Notes under the pieces: generated by a model
What the model was told of the DNA's origin: nothing
The model's database searches: none
What the model saw: the letters and a program-made list of their open reading frames with translations, nothing else
In this document: in pieces, positions 1 through 12,600 of the stretch
How positions within the stretch are numbered: the stretch's first letter is position 1
Layout of the letters: the number at the start of each line of letters is the position of its first letter
Made by a program: the position numbers and the translations under genes
From: Microvelia longipes
Taxonomy: Eukaryota > Arthropoda > Insecta > Hemiptera > Veliidae
DNA length: 64,000 bases
Reading direction: 5' to 3'
Assembly: GCA_018340805.1 (NCBI GenBank)
Contig: JACMZG010000008.1
Coordinates: 56,850,196 to 56,914,195 of the forward strand

Positions 1-267
1 AAATAATACCATAGTACAATGTCATGAAATTATAATAATTAATAAGTAAATTAAAATAACTTTATCATATAAGTTGAGCGTAAGACTTGTTTTTGTAGTA
101 CTTTGCAAAATTTTCTTCACTTTAAAATTATTACTTATGACAATTTACACTCATAATTGCAATAATTTTTAAAAGAAAAAAAATTAGATTAATCAAGCAT
201 TAATACAATTTAGAAATATGTACCTCAGATTTAAAAAATACGTATTTTAAACGAACAGAAATTAAAT
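1..267. other. AT-rich DNA without recognised feature
   Basis: Short A/T-rich sequence with stop codons in every frame. I see no repeat, promoter or coding signal in it. Confidence 0.6.
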
Positions 268-335
268 CTGCCTCCGATCATATAGACACTCAATTTCGGC
301 ACCGGAGGCCTGGGGTTCGCAGCCCGGTCTATGCT
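268..335 (+). repeat. possible tRNA-related SINE fragment (B-box-like)
   Basis: The stretch GGGGTTCGCAGCCC at about 313-326 resembles a Pol III B box (GGTTCGANNCC) and is clearly more GC-rich than its surroundings. No convincing A box is visible at the right distance upstream, so this may be only the 3' half of a tRNA-related head. A GC-richer patch at 390-470 may belong to the same element. Confidence 0.25.
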
Positions 336-1640
336 GAAAATTATATGAATAGTATTTGTATTAAGAAGATTTCGCCACTTTTAATTAATTCTTAGGGGAT
401 AGTAGTTGCAACCCACCTGAGGTAGTTCCCGTTAGGTGAATACTCTGATGGACCGAATGGCCCTAAAACGCGTATTTAATTTTATTTAAGAATTTAAAAT
501 AAAAAATAATTGAATTAATTAATTTATATTTTTCACTATAAAAAATAAATATTCCAATTTAAACCACAGAATTTGGGGAAAAATAAATAAATACATGTTT
601 TTAAAAACAACCGGCAAGTAGATTAAACCCGCAAGACATGTGTGAAAATGCAAAAAAGATGCTTAAACTGGGATAAATTTCTGAATATCAAAATTTAAAA
701 TATCCTTCCTATGGGAGCCCTAGAATCTTGAAGGGACCCACCTAATCTCCAGTCATTTTGATCAGCAAAGCCATTTGAGACACACCAAACGAGGCACTCC
801 GCCTACTAACCGTGAACAACATGCTGAAAACGGCCCTTTAATCTGATTGATCTAATTGGTCAGCACTCGCGAACGTAGTCTAACAACAAGTGAGCAAGCA
901 ACAAGTGATAAGAAACACTATTCAAAATTTGCTATTAAAATCTTAATAAGAAATATTTCGTTATCTGCAGATAATTTTTTAGTTTAATTATTTCAGTAAA
1001 ATAGATGCGGCAAAATAAGTATTTTAACGAAACACTGTAATCACATAAATTAGTTACGTAATAATATATTTATGTAAATAAAATAAATAAATAATAAAAA
1101 GAAAGCAGGCATTTAAACGTGGCCCGGCTTGCGGATCTTCGCGCAATTTTTTTTTAATTTACCACGGTTTTATGGATTTTTTTTTTGGAAATGGGGCTTA
1201 TTTTAATAACAATTCTTTTTGTGATATAGCAAAATAGGCTAACAAAATAAAAAAAAATATCATTAACAAGCTCCACCACTAGACCTAAAGGTCAACTTTT
1301 GTGCTAAGTTTCAACTCTAACTCAACACTTATTCTATATGCCTACGTTAGTAGGTGAGGAAAAGTTTCAATATAACAATAAACATTAAGATTTATGGACT
1401 TTAGGACATACAAATTTTTAAGAGTCAGATACGAATAAAAATTATATTAATTGAGCAGAAAGTTCCAATTTACTAGTCGTCTATAAAATTTATATACACT
1501 TCTTTTGTACACATTTTAAATATATAAAACTACGTTTGTTTTAAATAATTATTGCCTTTCTGCTGTCAAGTTTTGTATACATGCTATGTTCAAAGCTATA
1601 AAGAATATTTAAGATTTTTACTACTTTAGTTGAAGGTTAA
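336..1640. other. unannotated AT-rich DNA
   Basis: No gene or repeat recognised. Slightly GC-richer patches occur at 390-470, 700-830 and 1105-1140, without open frames of note. Confidence 0.55.
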
Positions 1641-1663
1641 TTAACCCTTTCTAAAAGGGTTAA
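1641..1663. repeat. perfect 10-bp hairpin
   Basis: TTAACCCTTT at 1641-1650 is followed by a 3-base loop (CTA) and its exact complement AAAGGGTTAA at 1654-1663. No run of T follows directly, so it is not an obvious Pol III terminator. It stands alone, with no second copy seen. Confidence 0.6.
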
Positions 1664-1759
1664 TAAGGAAAAAACCAGGAGTAAAATATGTATAAAATAT
1701 AATTTTTATTATCCATAATAAAGAGTAAGTACAGGTAATAAAAAGAAAATTAACTGGAA

Positions 1760-1773
1760 GGGGGGGGGGGGGG
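1760..1773. repeat. 14-base G run
   Basis: An uninterrupted run of 14 G in AT-rich DNA. Such runs are prone to length errors in sequencing. Confidence 0.9.
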
Positions 1774-2189
1774 AGAACGTGTTAGTGATATAATTTGTGA
1801 CTGTTGGAAACTTGCTTGTCTCAAGCTCAGTGCCATTAACCCAGTAATGTGAATCGATAGCTGTGATTGTGCGGAGGCTCCAAGGTCACGCACCATTTCT
1901 CCCACTTCTTAGCCTCAATGGACATAGTGGCACCACTACTACTACTTACCCCAAAGCCAACTTATTTCCTTATGATTACAACACTCTTCATGTCATGGTA
2001 ATCTTGCCACTTATAATATTTCTTAAAAGTTAACTTTCCAAAAGACTTAAGACATTGAAGTCACAAAATATCTAATAATTTCAAGAAAATATTTTGTTTG
2101 GAATTTATCAAAAAATGATTTGAAATCATTCTGTTTGTATAAGAGTTTGAATCTGTTGAGCATTGAATTTTACACCTTTTAAATGATTC
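1774..2189. other. unannotated; short minus-strand open frame
   Basis: A 29-codon frame on the minus strand (1836-1925, starting MSIEAKKWEK) lies in a GC-richer patch. It is too short and isolated to call a gene, and a GTAAGT occurs just upstream of its ATG. Nothing else is recognisable. Confidence 0.45.
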
Positions 2190-2275
2190 ATTGGCACTGA
2201 TGATGGTCTGTTAAGTCTTAAAGCTGGCCCTGTCATTAAATTATATCTTCAGCGGAGAGACTTGTTTCTTATTTT
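2190..2275 (+). repeat. CTGATGA-core repeat, decayed copy
   Basis: CTGATGA at 2197-2203 is followed by a decayed stem region, AAAGCTGG, and a tail ending in GAGACTTG. The order matches the better copies at 25.6 kb (minus) and 33.0 kb (plus). Here the stem does not pair and GAAA has become TAAA, so any hammerhead-like fold is broken. Confidence 0.45.
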
Positions 2276-3202
2276 TCCTTATATTTGGACTCCAAACCTC
2301 TACTTTTATACTACATTCTAAATATTTTTTTATGCATTTTATCACAAAAAATCAAATGAATTCTAGCAATCATTAACTATTTTAATTTAGCCTCAAGACA
2401 CATAGTGTAACTCTATACCAATATAATATAAATTTACGATGAAAATGTGTGCTAGTTTTAGTTTTTGTATCTCACTTGTTATAGATAGTCTTCCTTTCAA
2501 CCAAGTATTCCAAATATATAGGATATGTCCTTGAGAGACCTTTTCTCTAGAAATCAGTATCTTAGTTCAGTCTAAAGAAAGGTTTGTTGAAATGACATCT
2601 TGATGTTTCTCAATTTCATCTGGTTTAAGGCTTTTGCCCATCTAACAAAAGAATTCCAAGAGAAGTAAAGACTCAACCACTTTCAAATAAAAGACTAAGC
2701 AAGGATTCACAAAAGTAAGCAAGAAAGGGATAACATTATTATATCAGGGTGTAAAATCATAAAAAAGAATGACTACAAAGAGCTTGAAAAACTAATATAA
2801 TGAAATAATTTACTAAGCATCAGTTAAGGATAACTACTTTATTTTACTCGTTTTTAAAACTGCTGTTTCTTTTTGTTCTACAAATGTACTTCAATGAATG
2901 TTTACTTTACAGATGGAGAGTTCCTATCTGCTGTTTTGGCAATTGGCCATTCAGACAGTCAATCGCCTCTCTCTCTCTTTAGAGGCGAAAGAAAGAAGCA
3001 TAGAAGCAGACTTCATCTTACAGATAAATCACCTTAAAAACAAGAGGCCTTCGGATTGTTGACCGCTACAGTAGGCCGCCTCGCGGCTACGTGGTTGTTG
3101 TCCTATCTCTATTTGTCATTTTACTAGTCTATAATAGTGGCATACTGCCAAGATATAAGTGAATTTTCAAATGTATTAGTCAAAAAACATGATTTGTTTA
3201 CA
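2276..3202. other. unannotated AT-rich DNA
   Basis: No gene recognised. An 8-bp hairpin (TCGCCTCT/AGAGGCGA with a 10-base loop) lies at 2963-2988, and a small GC-rich palindromic patch around 3075-3090. Confidence 0.5.
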
Positions 3203-3272
<70 letters not shown>

Positions 3273-3335
3273 ATATATATATAATATATAGAGAGGAGAG
3301 AGAGGAGAGAGAAGAGAGAATAGAGAGAATTTAAA
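3203..3335. repeat. TA microsatellite with GAGAG tail
   Basis: About 85 bases of alternating TA, then interrupted ATA units, then purine repeats of GAGAG type. The open frame running through it encodes only alternating Tyr-Ile and then Glu-Arg and is an artefact. Confidence 0.95.
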
Positions 3336-3885
3336 CCAGGGAGTTTTATCACTATGTCCCCCCCCCCTACAGTATGTATTTCTACATCACTTTACATTTC
3401 TTTGTATTTTACTTAAGATTGCAAATATTCTTATACCCAGTTAAAATGAAATTTGTACTTGTAATTATGTATATAGTAATATAAATAAAAATAATTACAT
3501 TATTTTATTAAAATTAATGAAATAATTGGTATTGGGGTTAATGTATTATATGTTTCATAAAGAAAATAGTATATGCGTCATAAAAAACATATTCTATCTA
3601 CATCTAGAGATGCAGTAGTTCTATATTGTTTTTTATACATACTGGTACAATACTTAGAGAAAAACATACTTAAAAATGCAGTATTTAAACAACAAAAAAG
3701 TGCTATTCGAAAAAGCCTATCTATTGTTTGTGACCATTTCCTATTCTGTGTAAATCGAGTTTACGATTTGTAAAAGAAAACAAAAAGAATTTGGAAAAAG
3801 TCATACAGAAAGGGCTTAGTTGTAAAACCAAGCAAACTAGAAGTTGTTATCCCTGGAGAATTTCGTTTGTAAATACGGTATACGG
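3336..3885. other. unannotated AT-rich DNA
   Basis: Contains a 9-10 base C run near 3358-3367. A 66-codon open frame at 3573-3773 has no recognisable motif and ordinary AT-driven composition; I do not call it. Confidence 0.5.
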
Positions 3886-4040
3886 CAAGAATAGAATAGT
3901 TGTACGAGTGTCTAAGAAGTTTGAGGAGTCAGGGGACCAGGAAACGGGGCCAATGCAAAATTGAGCAGGGCTCAAGATTGCCAAGAGCTTTTGAATAATC
4001 AAAACGTTTCTGCCAATCGGCAAGGAGATACAACAAGCCA
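3886..4040 (+). pseudogene. possible Tc1/mariner transposase N-terminal remnant
   Basis: One frame reads VRVSKKFEESGDQETGP before a stop. This resembles the helix-turn-helix linker of Tc1-type transposases, where a phrase like 'KRFxETGSxxxxPxSGRP' follows the second HTH. Downstream frames are broken by stops, and no DDE motif or terminal inverted repeats are visible nearby. The match is short and could be chance. Confidence 0.2.
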
Positions 4041-4210
4041 GAACCTTATCTATTATTAGCGGTGCTTCAACGCCGTCCTAACCCACTTTCTATTTCATGC
4101 AGAATAAAAACAAGGAAAGATGTCCAGCTTCAACAGAATCATATTCCCTTTAGTAAAATGATGAAAACACTGAGTAGAAACAATGAATATATAATATTTA
4201 CATGTTTTTA

Positions 4211-4710
4211 TTTTTCCTTATTTTTACCGTAGGTAAATAGGAAAAGCATTGTCTTTGCAAAAATATCCGAAACCGAGATGTCAGCGGAATTATCTATTTT
4301 AGGCCTTTTTAAGATCTCGTGAGTAGTTTACACAAAATTGTTTGTCTGTGCGTATTTGTCTGTTATAATTGTAGCTCCTAGTGTATGTATGCTAGAGTTG
4401 AAACTTTTTACTTAGCACTAGTTCAATTTTTATCAAATAACTTCTGTAGGTTTTGAAAAAGTTGTAAAAATCGGAAAATAATCTAATTGAGTTGAAATTT
4501 AGTAAAAATATATATCTCTTCACGTTAAAAATTTCGCACTAAATTTTGTTTCAATACGACAAGTCCATGATTTGTTGGATAGTAAAAGTTAAGCAGCATT
4601 GTGCGCTTTCAGTGCCTCAATGAGTAACCTCTGGGAATAAAACGGATGAATTTAATATTTGAGGACGAGCGAAACGAGACCGATGTAGCAAAATGCTCCG
4701 AGGTGCCCCT
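4211..4710 (+). repeat. 5S-containing repeat, copy 1 (internally deleted)
   Basis: Begins with the palindromic terminus (TTTTCC...GGTA...GGAAAA) followed by TTGCAAAAATATCCGAAAC, as in the other copies. It lacks about 200 bp of the middle: after the GTTGAAACTTT motif it jumps to the CTAGTTCAATTTTTATC motif. The 5S-like segment is at 4579-4639, and one degenerate GA/GCGAAAC hairpin follows at about 4662-4680. It forms an inverted pair with copy 2. Confidence 0.8.
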
Positions 4711-5419
4711 TACCAAATTTTTAAAACTATTTTAGTCTCTTAGTGCATTCAATAACAAAAGATCAAGCCGATATAACAATGGAGTCCATATTTTTAATTT
4801 CCCTTCCAAGTCTTTAATGTTGAACAGTATGTTAACAATTCTCTCCTTTCAAGTATTAAACTATTCGTGGTAAATGTTTCTTAACTTTCTACATTTAGGC
4901 ATGATGTAGAAGTAAAATAGTTTAAAAGCCGCCAAATATTTAAAACTAAACCATCAAGGATGTAAAACGTATTAATTACTTTGCACCAAAACAAATTACA
5001 TTAATGGTATTTCAAGTATTGTCATTGACTGATCTCACTTCAATACTTCCATGAAATGGTTACCATTTTTTAAATGCATACCAATCTGTTTACAGATTGG
5101 TAAATTAGGCTTTTGTGGTTTTTTAACCTATCCAACATAAAAAAGGTAATAAAAGGATAATAAAAATACAAATTACATTAAATCAATTCAGCTGTTAATG
5201 AATTTTGAATGATACTGCCAAAGTAGGTCCCAAAAGTAAACCAACTTGTAGAAATAGTTTTATTATATGACATTTTTCAATGCGAAGGATCTTTAACTCA
5301 GGTATTTTTAGAACCATAACCACGATACTGGTTAAGTTGACTGTATTACGCATTAAATGTACATCTCAGATGTACACTAATCAAAGACTTTTTAAGTTTA
5401 AATAATAGGTTGCAGAGTA
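4711..5419. other. spacer between inverted 5S-repeat copies 1 and 2
   Basis: Unique-looking AT-rich sequence with no open frame of note. A short palindrome around CAATCTGTTTACAGATTG lies at about 5082-5099. It does not resemble the spacer of the other inverted pair at 15.5-17.5 kb. Confidence 0.5.
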
Positions 5420-6090
5420 CCTAATAACTTTTCCTTATTAAATGGGATTCACTACGCTTATCCTCTCTACTTTAGACTCGCTTCGCTCGTCTTCAAATAG
5501 TAAAAACGTCTGTTTCATTCCCAGCGTTCACTCATGCACAGCACAGACCATGCTCGATGCTGCTTAACTTTTATGATCCAACAAAAATCATAGATACTTG
5601 TCATATTGAAACGAAACTTAGTGTACTTATTTATTACGTTAATGTGTACACTAGTACCGAATTTTAACATAATTAGATCAAATTCCAATTTTTTTGCAAT
5701 ATTTTAAATACCATAAACTAATGCTGATAATAAGATGAAGTGCCAAATCTCAATCCAATCGCATAACTTTTCAGCGTTATATGATTTTTCTAAAATTTCT
5801 CGGGTTTATAACGTTTTCAAAAATATTTTCCAGATAGCACAACTACAGCAATAGAATGATTTTTGTTCAAACTTTGAACTCTCTAGCATATATACACTGG
5901 GAGCTACTGTGTGTGCCTATGATAAAAGGCACACACACAAACACGCCCACACACACACATACAATTATGTGAAAACTACTCAGGAGGTCTTTAAAACACC
6001 TAAAATGGACAATTCTAGAGACATCCCGGTTTCAGATTTTTTGAAAACACAATACTTTTCCTATACACCTACGGTATAAATAAGGAAAAG
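5420..6090 (-). repeat. 5S-containing repeat, copy 2
   Basis: Nearly full copy on the minus strand. The low-coordinate end AACTTTTCCTTATT and the high-coordinate end AATAAGGAAAAGT are inverted repeats of each other. The 5S-like segment is at 5514-5578. Two hairpins precede it: stem GGAT/ATCC at 5445-5463 and stem AGAC/GTCT around GCTTCGC at 5474-5492. A CA/TG-rich microsatellite at about 5910-5962 is an expansion of the GTGTGTGTCTGTTAT region seen in other copies. Confidence 0.85.
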
Positions 6091-7617
6091 TAAAAATATC
6101 TCGAGAACCAGTTAAGTCTATCAAGCAGTTAATTAAGCGTTATTTTTAAGATACGACGGAATGTTTTTCAAAGCCTAATTTAATGTGGAGAGACAAGAAA
6201 ATTTAAAAGAACGATATTAATAGGTTTTAATAAAAATTATCGAAGTGATTCATCACTAGAACTTGAGTTATAAGTAACAACAAAACTCATTTGAATAACT
6301 CATAAGAAAACAATTATGTTAAACAAAGAATTATAATTTTTAAACTAAGTCCGGGTTTTATTTTTCTAGGGCGACAAAGCGAACATGAGTTTCATACTAA
6401 AACTTGTACGAAAAAATATTAATTTTCCGAATATAAAAAGAGAGGAAAACAGGCTCAGTAAAGAATAAAGGATGTTGTGACTCAGAAACTTAGTTATATT
6501 TCTGTCTCTAACCCCAAACCTTTTCTGTCTCTAACATAACATATAAGAGTAACATCTACATACTGCCGTACATATTTTTTTATACTAAAAAAATAAATAT
6601 TTCATGCACAAACACTTGTAACGATACACCTACACTCTGTACACGCAACTCTTATTCGAAGGTAGTTTTAGTATTCATTTTTAACTTAAACAAATAGAAA
6701 GATGCAAAAATGAAAAATAATATATTTTTAGATAAATAAGGCATAAAATATTTTATTTAGTTAACATACAAACTTCTGTCTTTTGAGGTTAATTTGTTAT
6801 CAATTTCGATACAAAAAGCAATGTTGTACAACAATTTTCTTAAAAATTTGTTAAGAAATAAAATGAATAATTAGATAAAGTCGCGTAGCCAGAAAACCAT
6901 CCATCTGAATATAACTTATTTTGTTTATTTCTTGTTAAGTTTATCGAATGATTTACAGTTAATTAAACTTGTCAAAAACAAAGAAAGAAATTTAAAACTG
7001 GAATTTAAAAAATATATTTTTTCCTTTGTTTTGGGGCAAAAGCTTTTTGGTAATTTTATTTTAAATCAATCTCTGAAGTTTATCAACCAAACAGAAAACA
7101 ATAATACCTTCACAGATGAAACTCAGTAAAAACTAAAAAGACATTCCAGCTAATACTGTAATATTATATCACAAAAAATAAGGTAGGTCCAAGGAGACAA
7201 TTTCACAAATTGAAGTTAACTTAATACTCCAAGTGAATATTAAATTTCAAACGAAGCTCGACTGACGTCGTTCACTTATGAACCCCCTTTCACAAAATAA
7301 ATTAATTCTTTATTTTCATTTTTAAATCTAGCTTAAGTGTACGAATATTCTGTTTTATGTAATAAAAAATTCTGCAATTATTTAAAATAAAATAAAGATT
7401 ACACTTAACTGCATAAAAGTAAACCATGAAATAAAACATTTATAAAAAAACATAAACAATAATAAAACATAACATAAACCGTAAAGCAAAAGGTTGAGCT
7501 TGGAGGAAGGAGTAAGAGTAAAAATTGTAGACTAGAATAGGCTTGATAAAAAATAATCTTTAACAATATTATCTGAAATTATTAAATAAAAATGATTTAT
7601 AGACGCATCACACACAG
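6091..7617. other. unannotated AT-rich DNA
   Basis: No gene or repeat family recognised. The 65-codon open frame at 6932-7129 is Lys/Asn/Phe-rich, as expected from base composition, and shows no domain. Confidence 0.5.
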
Positions 7618-8561
<944 letters not shown>

Positions 8562-8615
8562 ATTCCTCAATCATACCGTAGGTACATAGGAAAAGTTTTT
8601 TATATATCAGGTTTA
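8562..8615 (+). repeat. 5S-containing repeat, 5' terminus only
   Basis: The sequence around CCTCAATCATACCGTAGGTA and CATAGGAAAAG matches the palindromic 5' end of the family, then similarity is lost within about 20 bases. An open frame beginning here is incidental. Confidence 0.55.
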
Positions 8616-9184
8616 AAATTCGTGCAGTTGCATATTTATTTAAATAACATGTTAAAGTCACTAGAATTGTATTGTAATTATTTTTATCTACTCACGGCAG
8701 CAAAATTAGTCATTACTGAACTGTTTTTAAGCCGCAAAATGTCATTTGATCAACACTGCCGACAAAATATTTAAAAACAGTACTGGAATTTTATTTTTGG
8801 TAAAACTTAACCCCTCTAGGAAGTTATGGGACATTTAAATATAATGGTGAAAAAGCCAAAACACCGAAGGAGGAGAAATTAATGAGTTCAGGTTATTATG
8901 TTGCAGGTTATTGAGTTAATTTAGGTGTTTTCCGTCTGGTAAACATGAGTATTGTTTATAATAATATTTTTTGTGTCTTGTTACTTAAAATACAATGTAT
9001 TATTAAGTGTAAAATTAATCAATCACTCTACATGTGGAGTACCCAGCGAAAGCTGATTAATTAGCACTTTGATTAACTACAAAGTGTAAAAACAAAATTT
9101 ATGTAACTCAAAAGAAACATGTAGCAATAAATGGTTATTTATTTATATATTTATAAGTAATAAACATTTTTATAAAATACCTAA
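8616..9184. other. unannotated AT-rich DNA
   Basis: No recognised feature. AT-rich with stops in all frames. Confidence 0.5.
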
Positions 9185-9420
9185 TTAATATAATTTTGAA
9201 TCGGCTGATTTTCCTGCATCGGCTCCGCCTCTGCAGGTAAATCACCATTTGCCTGACTCGGCTCCGCCTCGTCAGTAAAATGGGTTAGTTACCAGCCACG
9301 GCAAAAACTTTCCTTAGCCAGCCCTCGCCTTTGGCTCGGGGGTTAATTTACTAAACTCGTCTGCGAAATTCCACTTTGCTGTCTAGTTGCATATTACTAT
9401 TCTTCTTGGTGTTCACCCTA
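9185..9420. repeat. hairpin module with two GGCTCCGCC cores
   Basis: Two hairpins lie side by side. The first has inner stem CTGCA/TGCAG (9214-9218, 9232-9236) around TC, GGCTCCGCC and TC, with a further outer stem GATTT/AAATC. The second has inner stem CTGAC/GTCAG (9253-9257, 9271-9275) around the same core, with outer stem CCATTT/AAATGG (9245-9250, 9278-9283). Downstream lies another GC-rich patch around 9320-9345. Related modules occur at 27.8, 29.0, 39.3 and 41.5 kb. Confidence 0.75.
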
Positions 9421-9464
9421 AACTGAGATTTTATCATAATTATTTGTTTCAGGCACATTGATAA

Positions 9465-9560
9465 CGTTTTGGGTGCTTTTCCTCATGATACCTATCTGTC
9501 TGTTTATCTGTTTATGCATAACCCCCGCTGTGTTTATGCTAGAGAGAAGAAACTTCCTCA
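9465..9560 (+). repeat. 5S-containing repeat, old relic
   Basis: The sequence CTGTCTGTTTATCTGTTTAT followed by GTGTTTATGCTAGAGAG preserves the order found in the 5' third of the 5S-repeat family. The open frame across it (9469-9657) is therefore read-through of a repeat, not a gene. Confidence 0.45.
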
Positions 9561-9970
9561 AAATTTAGACTTAAAGTCTAGTTATGCTAGCTCGGAAGAT
9601 ATCATTTTTAAACCATGCTCAATGAATAGATTAGAAATTGATTCTAATCTAGAATAAATTCCAAGAAAGATTCTAGAGATATTACTAAGTTATACTTAAT
9701 TGTAAAATAAACCAAATGACTGTTTTTATAATTAATTCTTAGTTTTATGTTTTTAACTGTTTTAAGTATGTAGTCTTAAAAATATTTATTGTTACTGTAT
9801 TTTCAGTTAACTTAATATGTAAGAATTGCTCTGCCTAATCATAGTTATTATACTAAAAATCCGCATAACTTATATGTATTAACGTTTTAGCATGATGTGA
9901 ACTTTTTGCCCCTTCACATGATCCAGTTTCACATCTAGGCATTAATTATTAACATAATGTAGGTTTTGCT

Positions 9971-10130
9971 TGTTTGATGGTCTTATTGGTTGTTCTTTAT
10001 TTAATCCGGTAGGGAAATAGTTTTTGCATGGATAGTCTCATCCAGTGTCTTGTTTGATGGTCTTATTGGTTGTTCTTTATTTAATCCGGTAGGAAAATAG
10101 TTTTTGCATGGATAGTCTCATCCAGTGTCT
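9971..10130. repeat. 80-bp tandem duplication
   Basis: Units 9971-10050 and 10051-10130 begin TGTTTGATGGTCTTATTGGT and end CATCCAGTGTCT. I see a single G/A difference (GTAGGGAAATAG against GTAGGAAAATAG), so the duplication is recent. Confidence 0.95.
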
Positions 10131-10659
10131 TTAAAAAAATAAAAACAGATTTCTTTAGCTAATTTGTCATTTGCCTTGTTGGTTTTAATGCCTGAATGAA
10201 CTTTTAAACAAACGGACTCTTAAAACAAATTTTAAAACAAACGGAATTTTAAAACATTGCATATAATGATCAGTTAATGTAGATTTATTTTTGTCTTGAA
10301 GGTAGTTTCCAGAATGGTCGGTCTGTGAAGAGCCTTCAGACAATGAACTTTATTGTTACATTTGTTTATAGTGTGACCATATCTCGGTCAAGAGACGGAA
10401 CCACTTTCTGAACAAAATAATGAATTAGACATCTTACAATAGGAATCTTATCACAAGTATGTAGTTGTTGCCTAATTAAATTATTCTGTTGGGCTATAAA
10501 TAGCCCTTTTAGCAATAGAGTAATTTATTATTATTACAGTTTTTTAGACCTTTATAATACAATTCTTTAAAATCTAGACTTGTGAATAATTTTTGCTGCA
10601 TTAGTATTTTAAAAACAGATGTTCATTCTATTGCGACCATATTTTTATAATAATTGCCA
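10131..10659. other. unannotated AT-rich DNA
   Basis: No gene recognised. A loose repetition of AACAAACGGA occurs around 10206-10245. Confidence 0.5.
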
Positions 10660-10880
10660 ATCATCGTCTATATGAGGATGCTTTTTACCCAGGTTCATTT
10701 AGGGTTATGGATCTTTAACGAGTACCTGACATCGCACAGGCTCGGAACCACCGGCTTAACCTCCCGTTTGAAGGACGGCACGTGAAAGGATTTCTATCCC
10801 TCGTATGAAAATCTTAGAGGTCCCGATCGGGATCGAACCCGAATTGTCTGAGTGGCACGTGCTGACCATTACACCACAAT
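10660..10880 (-). repeat. tRNA-related SINE
   Basis: On the minus strand the sequence starts near 10878 with an A-box-like TGGTGTAATGGTCAGC (10861-10876) and a B-box-like GGTTCGATC (10831-10839), at roughly tRNA spacing. A GC-rich body follows containing GGAGGTTAAGCCGGTGGTTCC and a 3' part reading CAGGTACTCGTTAAAGATCC. Tandem TATATAG palindromes adjoin its 5' side (10886-10935). The layout of tRNA-like head plus conserved body is that of a SINE, which would be transcribed by Pol III. I cannot name the family. Confidence 0.7.
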
Positions 10881-10940
10881 AATTAGTATATAGTATATAG
10901 TGCTATATACTATATTACGCTATATAGTATAATAATAGTG

Positions 10941-12159
10941 CTGACCCATAAAAATAACAATAGTATTTTTGAATTTGAGAGGAAAAAGAACTGAGGTACC
11001 CACTTATATACTGGGGAACACTTTCACCCGTATACTTGACAGTTCAAAGTAATAGTAATAAAAACAAAAGTATCATCACGCTACCGGTTCTAGAACAATA
11101 CTGAAGAAATAAAAGAATAAAATCTATTTGGTGAATTATTCAATAAAACCCGTTCCACTCGGAGTAGCCTTTTAAAAACGATAATTTATTTCAAAACAAT
11201 GAGGCTTCAATGAAAAATATATGAGCTAAACTTCTCTACTTAAATATTTAAAAAAAAAGTAGATGCATTAACTATTCATGCAAACTCTAAAAAGAAATAA
11301 TGCAGGGCAAAAATGAATCAAATAAAAATAAGGATACGTCTATCTCCCTACTTTTTAATTTAACATTTTTATTTATTCATGGATCATTTTTTTAAGTTTC
11401 ATCCCTTAGACCTGTTTCTCAGGAAGAAATTACGGTAATTTACAACTTGACAAATTTGAGGACCAATTGCACAAAAAAGAACAACAAACAAATAACTTTA
11501 CAAACTAACATCATTAGTTGGTCAGGTTAAAATCAAACATATGAAACATTTGAAAGACCCAGTTTTTCAGTGAAAACACTTGTGCTGAATGACTTTAACT
11601 TTGGAGTTTACAGTAGCCACATTGATATTTATTAAACTTGTTTTCTCAAGACAAGATTTGATATTTAGTTGGGTACTTTTTTATGATTTTATGTAATAAA
11701 TATTGCAAAAATAGTAATATACAAATAAAAAACTATATTGATAAATTTCCAGCCAGGGCTGCTCAATTAAAGCATTATACTTGGCATGAATAGATTTGCC
11801 GTTTCGAAAACGATGATCGTGCCATGTTGAATCCTTTATAAGCGTTTAAATAAAATATAACGAATGATTTTCTAGACGGAATGACCTCTTTGCCCCTTCA
11901 GTACTAATAACACTAATAATTAGACAATATCGATAAGGTATTATAATTATTCAAAAAGTATTAATAATAAATAGTAAAATAATAAAAAATATGTTGGAAA
12001 AGAAAGTGTTGAAGATGAAATCCATCTTGACAAGGAATCTAAATAAATCATATAATTTACTCTATAAAAGTAACTGCTAAGATACACTTCAACTTTAATT
12101 TATTACTTTATGGGGGTTTTCGCATAACTGCTTCCCTTGAAAACATTTATATTAAAAAC
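10941..12159. other. unannotated AT-rich DNA
   Basis: No recognisable gene, RNA or repeat. Confidence 0.5.
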
Positions 12160-12600
12160 CGGTTTATAAAATAAATACAGAAAGAAAAAAAAATGTTGGT
12201 TTTGTTGTTGATGTCGGTGTGTTTATCTGCGTGAGTGCGTGAGTATAAAGGATTATGGGTCGAATAATAGATGAAGAGTGTGAGGCAAAGTGAGGAAGAG
12301 CGGGGGTAAGGGAGTAGGTCTGGAGGGCAGTTAAAACGTAAGCGGTAAGCGGGTCGATTCTATTTGGAAGGTTCCCTACTAGAGGGCAGGCATGGCATAG
12401 AAACATAGACATGCGCCCATCATGCCCTTCCCCCTACTCCTACCCTCTACACACCAGTTAGTGCCCGACTTTTGCCTCCTGTCCAACGTGCGTTTCGAAC
12501 ATTGTTCGACACTAGGGTTTTTTTTTTTTTTTTTGTTTTTTATTTATTTATTTTTTTCTTTCATTCTGATTTTTTTTAATTAAATCTTTTTGAAAAGAAC
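12160..12600. other. GC-richer patch followed by T run
   Basis: The interval 12200-12515 is clearly GC-richer than its neighbours and contains an 82-codon minus-strand frame (12164-12412) with no domain I recognise. A 15-16 base T run follows at about 12518-12533, which on the minus strand would be a 5' A-rich stretch. It could be an old retroposed sequence or a promoter-proximal region; the sequence does not decide. Confidence 0.35.

Noticed and set aside
1836..1925. Minus-strand 29-codon frame MSIEAKKWEKWC...
   Set aside because: Too short, isolated, with no splice or promoter support beyond one GTAAGT.
3137..3334. 65-codon open frame with Tyr-Ile repeats
   Set aside because: Pure read-through of a TA/GA microsatellite; the same applies to 7608-7814, 24604-24822, 37654-37932, 49101-49451 and 57776-57985.
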